A stretch of 6,194 nucleotides of DNA from Actinomycetes bacterium (GTDB taxonomy: Bacteria; Actinomycetota; Actinomycetes; S36-B12), in assembly GCA_030425745.1 (NCBI GenBank), contig JAUHZW010000127.1:1-6194 (forward strand), given 5' to 3'. Below, piece by piece: positions 1-5,141 of the stretch. The position numbers and the translations under genes are program-made. The notes beneath the pieces were generated by a model. That model was not told where the DNA came from. It searched no databases and saw nothing but the letters and a program-made list of their open reading frames with translations. How positions within the stretch are numbered: position 1 is the first letter of the stretch; every line of letters begins with the position of its first letter.

Positions 1-922
1 CCACCTTGATGACGTTCCAGCCGGCGCCGCGGAACAGGCTCTCGAGCTCCTGGATGATCTTGCCGTTGCCACGGACGGGTCCGTCGAGGCGCTGCAGGTT
101 GGCGTTGACGACGAAGGTCAGGTTGTCGAGCTCCTCGCGGGCGGCCAGCGTGAGCGCGCCCACCGCATCCACTTCGTCGGTCTCGCCGTCGCCGAGGAAG
201 GCCCACACGCGCTGCTGCGAGGTGTCCTTGATGCCGCGATCGTGGAGGTACTTGTTGAACCGGGCCTGATAGATGGCGTTGAGCGGACCGATGCCCATCG
301 ACACGGTCGGGAACTGCCAGAACCACGGCATCAGCCTCGGGTGCGGGTAGGACGGCAGGCCGCCTCCGGGGTGGGACACCTCCTGCCGGAAGCCGTCCAT
401 CTGGTGCTCCGTGAGTCGACCCTCGACGAACGCGCGCGCGTAGACACCGGGCGAGGCGTGGCCCTGGAAGAAGACCTGATCCGCGCCACCGGGGTGATCG
501 GGACCCTTGAAGAAGTGGTTGAAGCCGACTTCATAGAGGGTCGCGGAGGAGGCGTAGCTGGAGATGTGACCGCCGACGGAGATGCCGGGGCGCTGCGCGC
601 GGTGCACCATGATCGCCGCGTTCCAGCGGATCATGCGGCGGATCTTCTTCTCGAGCTTCTCGTCACCGGGGAAGGACGGCTCCCGCTCCGGCGGGATGGT
701 GTTGATGTAGTCGGTGCTGCGCAGGCTCGGCACACCGACGTTCTGCTCAGCGGCCCGTCGCAGGAGCGACAGCATCAGGTAGCGCGCCCGGTAGCTGCCG
801 GCGTTCTGGACCACGTTGTCGAACGACTCGATCCACTCGGAGGTCTCGTCGGGGTCGACATCGACGTACTGGGTGGGCAGTCCACTGGCGAGGAGGGGGT
901 CGCGGTCGCGTCCGGGGGTCAC
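1..922 (-). CDS. aceE: Pyruvate dehydrogenase E1 component, homodimeric type (N-terminal part)
   Basis: Thiamine-diphosphate-dependent E1 of the pyruvate dehydrogenase complex, which decarboxylates pyruvate and passes the acetyl group to the E2 lipoyl domain in the cytoplasm. The minus strand reads 307 codons and runs off the window edge, about one third of a roughly 900-residue protein. Seen directly: GGHISSYAS at residues 117-125 and FFQGHASPGVYARAF at 151-165 (the two active-site His regions of AceE), WQFPTVSMG at 202-210, and the ThDP/Mg motif from LGDGETDE at 243-250 to NANLQRLDG at 273-281. The GTG start at 922 is the first possible start after an in-frame stop at 953-955 and is preceded by AAGGA with a 5-nt spacer, so the start is well supported. 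It is divergent from the DUF3052 gene, an arrangement I also recall from Mycobacterium and Streptomyces. The identification is near certain. Confidence 0.97.
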   Translation of the reverse strand, partial: MTPGRDRDPLLASGLPTQYVDVDPDETSEWIESFDNVVQNAGSYRARYLMLSLLRRAAEQNVGVPSLRSTDYINTIPPEREPSFPGDEKLEKKIRRMIRWNAAIMVHRAQRPGISVGGHISSYASSATLYEVGFNHFFKGPDHPGGADQVFFQGHASPGVYARAFVEGRLTEHQMDGFRQEVSHPGGGLPSYPHPRLMPWFWQFPTVSMGIGPLNAIYQARFNKYLHDRGIKDTSQQRVWAFLGDGETDEVDAVGALTLAAREELDNLTFVVNANLQRLDGPVRGNGKIIQELESLFRGAGWNVIKV

Positions 923-943
923 GGCAGTCCTTCGACTCGGGCG

Positions 944-962
944 GGTCCGGGATCACCGGACC
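944..962. promoter_or_regulatory. 7-bp perfect inverted repeat upstream of aceE
   Basis: GGTCCGG-GATCA-CCGGACC lies 22-40 bp upstream of the aceE start, and a third copy of GGTCCGG occurs at 1111-1117 in the same intergenic region. It could be an operator for a dimeric regulator or a hairpin in the aceE leader. No matching regulator consensus is recognised, and the function is inference. The rest of 923-1179 has no recognisable gene, and I could not find a convincing -35/-10 pair on either strand. Confidence 0.4.
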
Positions 963-1128
963 GCGCGGGCGGTTCGTGCGGGTGTGGTTCCCATCCTTGC
1001 GCATCGCCGGCCGACCCGCCCCGCCGACCGTCGACCCGTGGACGTCCTAGCAACGACGAGTGCGCGAAGAAAGATCCCAATTCGGCGTGATGGCTTGCGT
1101 CGGGGCCCAAGGTCCGGTGGACTACGGG

Positions 1129-1144
1129 TCACAGGAGGCTGTGA
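1129..1144. promoter_or_regulatory. 6-bp perfect inverted repeat upstream of the DUF3052 gene
   Basis: TCACAG-GAGG-CTGTGA lies 36-51 bp upstream of the chosen DUF3052 start. As RNA it would fold with GAGG in the loop. As DNA it contains TCACA-N6-TGTGA, which is the CRP/GlxR consensus with its half-sites in the reverse order, so it is not a canonical CRP box. The role is unknown. Confidence 0.3.
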
Positions 1145-1179
1145 GGAGACCCTCGACGGCCGGGATGACAAGGAGTGAC

Positions 1180-1602
1180 GTGGCCCCCGTTGCGGACGAC
1201 GAGGCTCGCATGCGAGCCGGTCGCCTCGGGCTCGAACCCGGGATCACCGTCCAGGAGATCAACTACGACACCGACGTCGACGAGGGCCTGCGCCTGGCGG
1301 TCGAGGAGATCATCGGCGCGGAGACGGTCGACGAGGACTATGAGGACGTCGTCGACGTCGTCCTGATGTGGTGGCGCGAGGACGACGGCGACCTCGCCGA
1401 CGGCCTGCTCGACGCCATCGGTCCGCTCGCCGACCACGGGGTGGTCTGGCTCCTGACCCCCAAGCCCGGCAACGACGGTCACATCGAGGCGGAGGACATC
1501 TCCGATGCCGCACCGATCGCCGGTCTGCAGCAGACGAGCACGATCAGCGCTGCACCCGGTTGGCAGGGCACCCGCCTCGTCGCCCCCCGCGCCAAGCGGT
1601 GA
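1180..1602 (+). CDS. DUF3052 family protein
   Basis: A small acidic cytoplasmic protein of 140 residues with no transmembrane segment or signal peptide. It matches the actinobacterial DUF3052 family that I recall as the neighbour of aceE and ahpE (Rv2239c type). Characteristic stretches are RLGLEPG near the N terminus, VQEINYDTDVDEGLR, the acidic VDEDYEDVVDVVLMWWREDDGDL, VVWLLTPKPGNDGH and the C-terminal GWQGTRLVAPRAKR. The biochemical function is unknown, and I do not assign one. I chose GTG at 1180 because AAGGAG at 1170-1175 lies 4 nt before it and the resulting N terminus fits relatives of about 140 residues. In-frame alternatives are ATG at 1165 (no good ribosome site) and GTG at 1141 (ribosome site only 2 nt away). 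Its stop overlaps the ahpE start, so the two are probably co-transcribed and translationally coupled. Confidence 0.88.
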   Translation: MAPVADDEARMRAGRLGLEPGITVQEINYDTDVDEGLRLAVEEIIGAETVDEDYEDVVDVVLMWWREDDGDLADGLLDAIGPLADHGVVWLLTPKPGNDGHIEAEDISDAAPIAGLQQTSTISAAPGWQGTRLVAPRAKR

Positions 1603-2078
1603 GCACCGCGCAGGTGCCACTCCTTTCCGTCGGAGACAGCGCTCCCGACTTCACCCTCAACAACCAGTACGGCGAGCGGGTGACGCTCTCGGACCACCGC
1701 GGTGAGCGGAATGTGCTCGTCATGTTCTACCCGTTCGCCTTCACCGGAACCTGCACGCGTGAACTCGGCGTCCTGCGTGACCGGTCCACGGAGTTCGACA
1801 GCGCCGACACCGTGACCCTGAGCATCTCGTGCGACAGCGTGCCGTCACTGAAGGTGTTTGCCGGGCAGGAGGGCCTCACGCACCACCTGCTCAGCGACTA
1901 CTGGCCGCATGGCGCGGTGTCTCGTGAGTACGGGGTCTTCCTCGAGGACAAGGGCTTCCCGACCCGTGGGAGCTTCGTGATCGACCGGGCCGGCGTGATC
2001 CGCTGGATGGTGGTGAATCCTCCGGGGGAGGCCCGAGACGCGGACGAGTACGCCGCTGCCCTCGCCGCTCTGCGCTGA
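1599..2078 (+). CDS. ahpE: AhpE-type peroxiredoxin
   Basis: Thiol peroxidase of the AhpE subfamily (159 residues; M. tuberculosis AhpE is 153), expected to reduce organic hydroperoxides, H2O2 and peroxynitrite in the cytoplasm. Seen: VGDSAPDFTL at 11-20, the peroxidatic site YPFAFTGTC with Pro45, Thr49 and Cys52, LLSDYWPHGAVSREYGVF at 97-114 (nearly identical to mycobacterial AhpE as I recall it), and Arg123 in TRGSFVIDR completing the active site. A second cysteine, Cys78 in SISCDS, is absent from mycobacterial AhpE as I recall it and could serve as a resolving cysteine. GTG at 1599 is chosen because it gives the family N terminus and overlaps the DUF3052 stop as GTGA. No ribosome site precedes it, which fits reinitiation or coupling. 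The reductant is probably mycothiol/mycoredoxin, by inference from the taxon. Confidence 0.94.
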   Translation: MSTAQVPLLSVGDSAPDFTLNNQYGERVTLSDHRGERNVLVMFYPFAFTGTCTRELGVLRDRSTEFDSADTVTLSISCDSVPSLKVFAGQEGLTHHLLSDYWPHGAVSREYGVFLEDKGFPTRGSFVIDRAGVIRWMVVNPPGEARDADEYAAALAALR

Positions 2079-2092
2079 CGCATCGACGTCCG

Positions 2093-2144
2093 AACCTGCA
2101 GGTACAGTCGCAAGATCCGGCCGTTGTGACGCTACCTGCAGGTT
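2093..2144. terminator. 12-bp inverted repeat downstream of ahpE, possible bidirectional terminator
   Basis: AACCTGCAGGTA at 2093-2104 is perfectly complementary to TACCTGCAGGTT at 2133-2144, with a 28-nt loop. Each arm also contains the self-palindrome ACCTGCAGGT (2094-2103 and 2134-2143). The repeat begins 15 bp after the ahpE stop in a convergent spacer and ends in TTT on the plus strand, so a transcription stop is plausible. There is no long T tract. The paired palindromes could instead be a protein-binding site. Confidence 0.5.
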
Positions 2145-2177
2145 TCGCCGCACTGCGTGCTTGCTCCCTCGTGGGCC
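2145..2177. repeat. 33-bp direct repeat, copy 1
   Basis: This is an exact match to 2199-2231, 54 bp away, running from TCGCCGCACT to CTCGTGGGCC. It begins directly after the 12-bp inverted repeat and contains the small hairpin GCAC-TGC-GTGC. It also carries a copy of the last six bases of the neighbouring tRNA-Val gene (TGGGCC on the plus strand). It looks like a duplication of the tRNA trailer rather than an insertion element. Confidence 0.85.
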
Positions 2178-2194
2178 CGCGACCATGGGCCCAC
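2171..2194. repeat. 8-bp perfect hairpin between the repeat copies
   Basis: GTGGGCCC at 2171-2178 and GGGCCCAC at 2187-2194 enclose an 8-nt loop. It lies downstream of the tRNA-Val on the minus strand, so it may help end that transcript. There is no T tract. Its left arm overlaps the end of direct-repeat copy 1. Confidence 0.5.
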
Positions 2195-2198
2195 TCCG

Positions 2199-2231
2199 TC
2201 GCCGCACTGCGTGCTTGCTCCCTCGTGGGCC
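2199..2231. repeat. 33-bp direct repeat, copy 2, overlapping the tRNA 3' end
   Basis: This copy is identical to 2145-2177. Its last six bases (2226-2231) are the 3'-terminal bases of the tRNA-Val gene, discriminator included. The rest is the tRNA 3' trailer. Identity stops at the seventh base (C in copy 1, T in the tRNA acceptor stem). Confidence 0.85.
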
Positions 2232-2299
2232 TAGACGGACTCGAACCGCCGACATCCTCCTTGTAAGGGAGGCGCTCTAGCCAACTGAGCTATAGGCCC
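2226..2299 (-). tRNA. tRNA-Val (anticodon TAC)
   Basis: A complete 74-nt cloverleaf on the minus strand. The acceptor stem GGGCCTA pairs with TAGGCCC and is followed by discriminator A. The D arm is GCTC-AGTTGGCTA-GAGC. The anticodon arm is CCTCC-CTTACAA-GGAGG with anticodon TAC, reading GUA/GUG valine codons. The variable loop is ATGTC, and the T arm is GGCGG-TTCGAGT-CCGTC with one G-T wobble. CCA is not encoded: the bases after the discriminator are CGA, so CCA must be added enzymatically. The gene is convergent with ahpE and divergent from the nif3-like gene. Confidence 0.96.
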
Positions 2300-2305
2300 G
2301 CAGGG

Positions 2306-2311
2306 AGGCTA
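2306..2311 (-). promoter_or_regulatory. -10 element of the tRNA-Val gene
   Basis: On the minus strand TAGCCT fits the actinobacterial TANNNT -10 pattern and ends 6 nt before the mature tRNA 5' base at 2299. Transcription would start almost at the mature end. No clear -35 is seen at the usual spacing. Confidence 0.5.
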
Positions 2312-2342
2312 CCGATCCGGCCACGATCGAGGGAGGGCTGGG

Positions 2343-2348
2343 TAGCCT
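2343..2348 (+). promoter_or_regulatory. -10 element giving a probably leaderless nif3-like transcript
   Basis: TAGCCT (TANNNT type) ends 7 nt before ATG 2356, the spacing typical of leaderless actinobacterial mRNAs. There is no ribosome site in the 15 nt before the ATG; the nearest purine run (around 2329-2337) is about 20 nt away. No good -35 is visible. Confidence 0.5.
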
Positions 2349-2355
2349 GCTCACC

Positions 2356-3180
2356 ATGCCCACCACCGTCGGCCAGCTCGTCAGCCTGCTCGAGGACCGC
2401 TACCCGCCGGCCCTCGCCGAGGACTGGGACGCCGTCGGTCTGGTCTGCGGTGACCCGAACGCCTCGGTGTCGCGCGTGCTGTTCGCGGTCGACCCCGTCC
2501 GCGATGTGGTCGACGAGGCCCTGGTCGAGCAGGCCGACCTCATCGTGACCCACCACCCCCTGCTGTTGCGGGGGGTGCACTCCGTCGCCCCGGTCAACCA
2601 CAAGGGCAGCGTCCTGCACACGCTGATCAGTCATGGCATCGCCCTGTACGCGGCCCACACCAACGCCGACCACGCCACGCCCGGGGTCGCCGATGCGCTG
2701 GCGGACGTCCTGGGAGTCCAGGACACCAGCCCCCTCGTGCCCATTCCCGACGAGCCGCGTTGCGGCACGGGTCGGGTCGGGCGCCTCGACGAGGTGCTCA
2801 CCCTCGGCTCATTCGCCGAGCGGGTCGCCGAACGGCTCCCGGCGACGCACCACGGCGTCCGGGTCGCCGGCGACCCGGATCGACTCGTGGAGACCGTGGC
2901 GGTGTGCGGAGGCTCCGGCGATGCCTTTCTCGGAGCCGCGGCGGACCTCGCCGACGTCTACGTCACCTCCGACCTGCGTCATCACCGCGCGCAGGATCAC
3001 CTGGTCGACGGCGGATGTGCGCTCGTCGATGTCGCCCACTGGGCGAGCGAGTGGCCGTGGCTCCCGGTCGCGGCTTCGGCGCTCCAGCAGGATCTGGAGC
3101 GCCTCGGCAGTACGGTTGACATCCACGTGTCCACGGTCGTGACCGACCCCTGGACCCTGCACCGAGGGAGCCCGTCCTGA
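2356..3180 (+). CDS. Nif3-like dinuclear metal center protein (DUF34/YbgI/YqfO family)
   Basis: A 274-residue cytoplasmic protein of the Nif3 family, whose members form hexameric toroids with a two-metal site in each subunit. They are often labelled GTP cyclohydrolase 1 type 2 homologs, but the physiological role is unsettled. Seen in order: AEDWDAVGL near 21-29, the metal motif VTHHPLLLRG with His66/His67, AHTNAD with His101 and Asp105, the glycine-rich VCGGSGDAF at 183-191, YVTSDLRHH at 202-210, and DVAHWASE with His228 and Glu232. The full set of family ligands is therefore present. The length fits the short single-insert form (E. coli YbgI about 247 residues) rather than the longer YqfO form. 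ATG 2356 is placed by the family N terminus and the adjacent -10 element. It is first in a tight operon with the zinc-ribbon and RNase H genes, the order I recall as Rv2230c-Rv2229c-Rv2228c. Confidence 0.94.
   Translation: MPTTVGQLVSLLEDRYPPALAEDWDAVGLVCGDPNASVSRVLFAVDPVRDVVDEALVEQADLIVTHHPLLLRGVHSVAPVNHKGSVLHTLISHGIALYAAHTNADHATPGVADALADVLGVQDTSPLVPIPDEPRCGTGRVGRLDEVLTLGSFAERVAERLPATHHGVRVAGDPDRLVETVAVCGGSGDAFLGAAADLADVYVTSDLRHHRAQDHLVDGGCALVDVAHWASEWPWLPVAASALQQDLERLGSTVDIHVSTVVTDPWTLHRGSPS
3164..3170 (+). promoter_or_regulatory. Ribosome binding site supporting a CTG start at 3177
   Basis: GAGGGAG lies inside the end of the nif3-like coding region, 6 nt before CTG 3177. Spacing and strength are ideal for initiation there. 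No in-frame ATG, GTG or TTG is available between the upstream stop at 3117-3119 and GTG 3294. Confidence 0.6.
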
Positions 3181-3920
3181 AAGCCGACCCCGCGATCCAG
3201 CTCCGACTGCTGGACGTCCAGGAGCACGACACGCGCCTCACCCAGATCCAGCACCGGGCCACTCACCTGCCTGAGTCCGCCGAACTGACCGACGTGGAGG
3301 CCCGTCTCCGGCGCGCCCGTGACGAGGTCGTCGCTGCGGAGACGATCGCCAGCGATCTGGAGGACGAGCAGAAGCAGGCCGACCGCGACGTTGAGCAGGT
3401 CCGAGAGCGTCGGGCGCGCGATCAGGAGCTTCTGGACTCCGGCACCATCGGCGACCCCAAGCAGCTGCAGTCCATCCAGGCCGAGCTGGAGAACCTCGCT
3501 CGACGCCAGAACGATCTGGAGGACGTCGAACTGGAGATCATGGAGCGGGTCGAGGGTGCGCGAGCCGCCGTGGCCCAGCTGACCGCCCAGCGCGACGAGC
3601 TCGCCGCCCAGCAGCAGGCCCTTGCCGCCACGGTCGCGGAGAAGCTCGCCGAGATCGACGCCGAGCGTGCGGGCGTCGAGGCAGAGCGCCGGGAGACAGC
3701 GGGTGGCGTCCCGGCCGACCTGCTTGCGCTGTACGACAAGATCCGCGGAGAGCATGGGGGCGTCGGTGCGGCTCCGCTGCATCGAGGCGCCTGCCAGGGC
3801 TGCCGGCTGTCGCTTCCGCCCACGGAGTTGGAGGAGCTTCGCGCTGCCGCGGCCGACGAGGTCGTCCGCTGCGAGGAGTGCCGCCGGATCCTGGTCCGCA
3901 CCCCGGAGTCGGGCCTGTAG
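3177..3920 (+). CDS. Coiled-coil C4-type zinc ribbon protein (DUF164/Rv2229c-like)
   Basis: A 247-residue cytoplasmic protein. An N-terminal segment KADPAIQLRLLDVQEHDTRL leads into a long charged coiled coil (roughly residues 30-170, rich in E, R, Q and A). Next comes VPADLLALYDKIR, and then a C-terminal zinc ribbon with Cys206-x2-Cys209 (CQGCRLSLPP) and Cys232-x2-Cys235 (CEECRRILVR). All four zinc ligands are present. The family role is unknown; nucleic-acid or protein binding is commonly suggested. The conserved N-terminal segment is in frame only upstream of GTG 3294, so starting at 3294 would remove 39 family residues. The best start is CTG 3177, which overlaps the nif3-like stop as CTGA behind a strong ribosome site. 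A sequencing error at that base, for GTG or ATG, is the main alternative. The RNase H gene follows after 3 nt. Confidence 0.9.
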   Translation: MKADPAIQLRLLDVQEHDTRLTQIQHRATHLPESAELTDVEARLRRARDEVVAAETIASDLEDEQKQADRDVEQVRERRARDQELLDSGTIGDPKQLQSIQAELENLARRQNDLEDVELEIMERVEGARAAVAQLTAQRDELAAQQQALAATVAEKLAEIDAERAGVEAERRETAGGVPADLLALYDKIRGEHGGVGAAPLHRGACQGCRLSLPPTELEELRAAAADEVVRCEECRRILVRTPESGL

Positions 3921-3923
3921 CCC

Positions 3924-5135
3924 GTGGCGCGTTCTCTCATCGTCGAGGCCGACGGCGGTTCTCGGGGCAACCCCGGGCCAGCCGCCTACGGGGCCGTGGT
4001 CCGGGATGCCACGACCGGCGCGCTTCTCGCGGAGCTGGCCGAGTACCTCGGGGAGGTCAGCAACAACGTCGCGGAGTACCGAGGTGCCATCGCCGGACTG
4101 GAGCACGCTCGCGAGATCGATCCGGAGGCCGTCGTCGAGGTGCGGCTGGACTCCAAGCTCGTCGTCGAGCAGATGAGCGGCCGTTGGCAGATCAAGCATC
4201 CGGACATGCGTGAACTGGCGAAGCGGGCACGTGCCGCGTTCTCTCCCGGACAGGTCACCTACGTGTGGGTCCCGCGGGCGGAGAACGCCGCCGCTGACGC
4301 CCTCGTCAACGAGATGATCGACGCAGCCCTGACCGGGCAGTCCTCGCCGATTCGCCGGCTCGACGGAATCGCCGCGGAGGATGAACTGGCGGAGGACGTC
4401 GTCGGCGGGATCGAGGTCGAGCACAGTCGCGCCGTGATCGAGGAGGCCGCAGCCAAGCCGCCACGCGTCATGATCGGCTGGGCCACCATCGATCCGCCGA
4501 CGTACACCGTGATGGCCCGTCATGGCGCCACGGAGTTGAGTCTGGAGAAGCGGTTCAGCGGACGCGGCGGATTCGATGCGCCCCTCGCTCCGCTGGGGGA
4601 GCGGCAGGCGGAGGCTCTCGCCTTCGAGTTGGCGACGCGTCGCGATATCGAGCGGATCGTCGCCTCCCCGCTCCTGCGGACCCGTCAGACGGCCCAGATC
4701 GTGGCCGATGCCCTCGGCCTCCCGGTGGAGGTCATGGACGGGTTCGCCGAGTGCGGTTTCGGGGAGTGGGATGGCCGCACCTTCGCAGAGGTGCGGGAGA
4801 TGTGGCCGCGTGAACTCGAGGAGTGGCTGTCCTCCACGGCGGTGGCGCCGCCGGGAGGTGAGTCCTTCGAGGCCTGCCAGTCACGGGTCCTCGGGGCTCG
4901 GGCCGAACTCGTCGAGCGCTATCCGGGTGAGCGCGTCCTCGTCGTGGCGCACGTGACACCGATCAAGGTGATGGTCGCGCACGCTGTGGGCGCTCCGTTG
5001 GACAGCCTCTACCGAATGGAACTCCCGCCCTGCTCGCTGAGCGCACTGGCCTGGTTCCCCGACGGCAACTCGTCGATGTTCAGCTTCGCCGAGGCGGCCC
5101 ACCTGCGTGAGCTTGACACCCCGGACGGTGTCTAG
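3924..5135 (+). CDS. Bifunctional RNase HI / histidine phosphatase fusion (Rv2228c-like)
   Basis: A 403-residue two-domain enzyme. Residues 1-135 are RNase HI, which cleaves RNA in RNA-DNA hybrids: EADGGSRGNPGPAAYG with Asp10, NNVAEYRGAI with Glu51, RLDSKLVVEQM with Asp76, and VPRAENAAADAL with Asp125 form a full DEDD set. A linker of about 60 residues (136-193), acidic in its middle, joins it to a histidine phosphatase at 194-403: ARHGATE with Arg199 and phospho-acceptor His200, SPLLRTRQTA with Arg252, AECGFGEWDG with Glu276, and VVAHVTPIK with His343. All catalytic residues are intact in both halves. The M. tuberculosis homolog is reported to have RNase H plus acid and alpha-ribazole phosphatase activity, so a CobC-like step in cobalamin synthesis is possible. 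GTG 3924 is 3 nt after the preceding stop and lacks a strong ribosome site, suggesting coupled translation. Confidence 0.94.
   Translation: MARSLIVEADGGSRGNPGPAAYGAVVRDATTGALLAELAEYLGEVSNNVAEYRGAIAGLEHAREIDPEAVVEVRLDSKLVVEQMSGRWQIKHPDMRELAKRARAAFSPGQVTYVWVPRAENAAADALVNEMIDAALTGQSSPIRRLDGIAAEDELAEDVVGGIEVEHSRAVIEEAAAKPPRVMIGWATIDPPTYTVMARHGATELSLEKRFSGRGGFDAPLAPLGERQAEALAFELATRRDIERIVASPLLRTRQTAQIVADALGLPVEVMDGFAECGFGEWDGRTFAEVREMWPRELEEWLSSTAVAPPGGESFEACQSRVLGARAELVERYPGERVLVVAHVTPIKVMVAHAVGAPLDSLYRMELPPCSLSALAWFPDGNSSMFSFAEAAHLRELDTPDGV
5115..5132. terminator. Short hairpin at the convergent gene junction, weak terminator candidate
   Basis: GACACC at 5115-5120 and GGTGTC at 5127-5132 form a perfect 6-bp stem with a 6-nt loop, ending at the base before the RNase H stop codon TAG. 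Only 6 bp separate this gene from the converging YaaA gene, so a shared stop is expected here. There is no T tract, and the stem encodes the last residues DTPDGV. Confidence 0.3.
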
Positions 5136-5141
5136 GGGCAC

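Noticed and set aside
242..1090. 282-codon open frame on the plus strand
   Set aside because: It is antisense to aceE for most of its length. The aceE frame carries clear ThDP-enzyme motifs, and the plus-strand product resembles no family.
1368..2078. ahpE extended upstream to 1368
   Set aside because: The extra 77 residues are an Arg/Pro-rich frame-shadow of the DUF3052 gene. AhpE homology begins just after GTG 1599.
2145..2231. CRISPR-like repeat-spacer array
   Set aside because: There are only two repeat copies with a 21-bp spacer, one copy is part of a tRNA gene, and no cas genes are nearby.
2554..2577. CACCCCC / GGGGGTG hairpin inside the nif3-like gene
   Set aside because: It is explained by the codons for the metal-binding HHPLLLRGV segment in GC-rich DNA, with no sign of a terminator.
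3294..3920. Zinc-ribbon gene starting at GTG 3294
   Set aside because: This start drops 39 residues of family-like N-terminal sequence and leaves a gap of over 110 bp after the nif3-like gene. CTG 3177 with a strong ribosome site explains the sequence better.
2997..4523. 508-codon open frame on the minus strand
   Set aside because: It lies wholly antisense to the nif3-like, zinc-ribbon and RNase H genes, whose products have full family motifs. Its translation shows no domain, and long antisense frames are expected in high-GC DNA.
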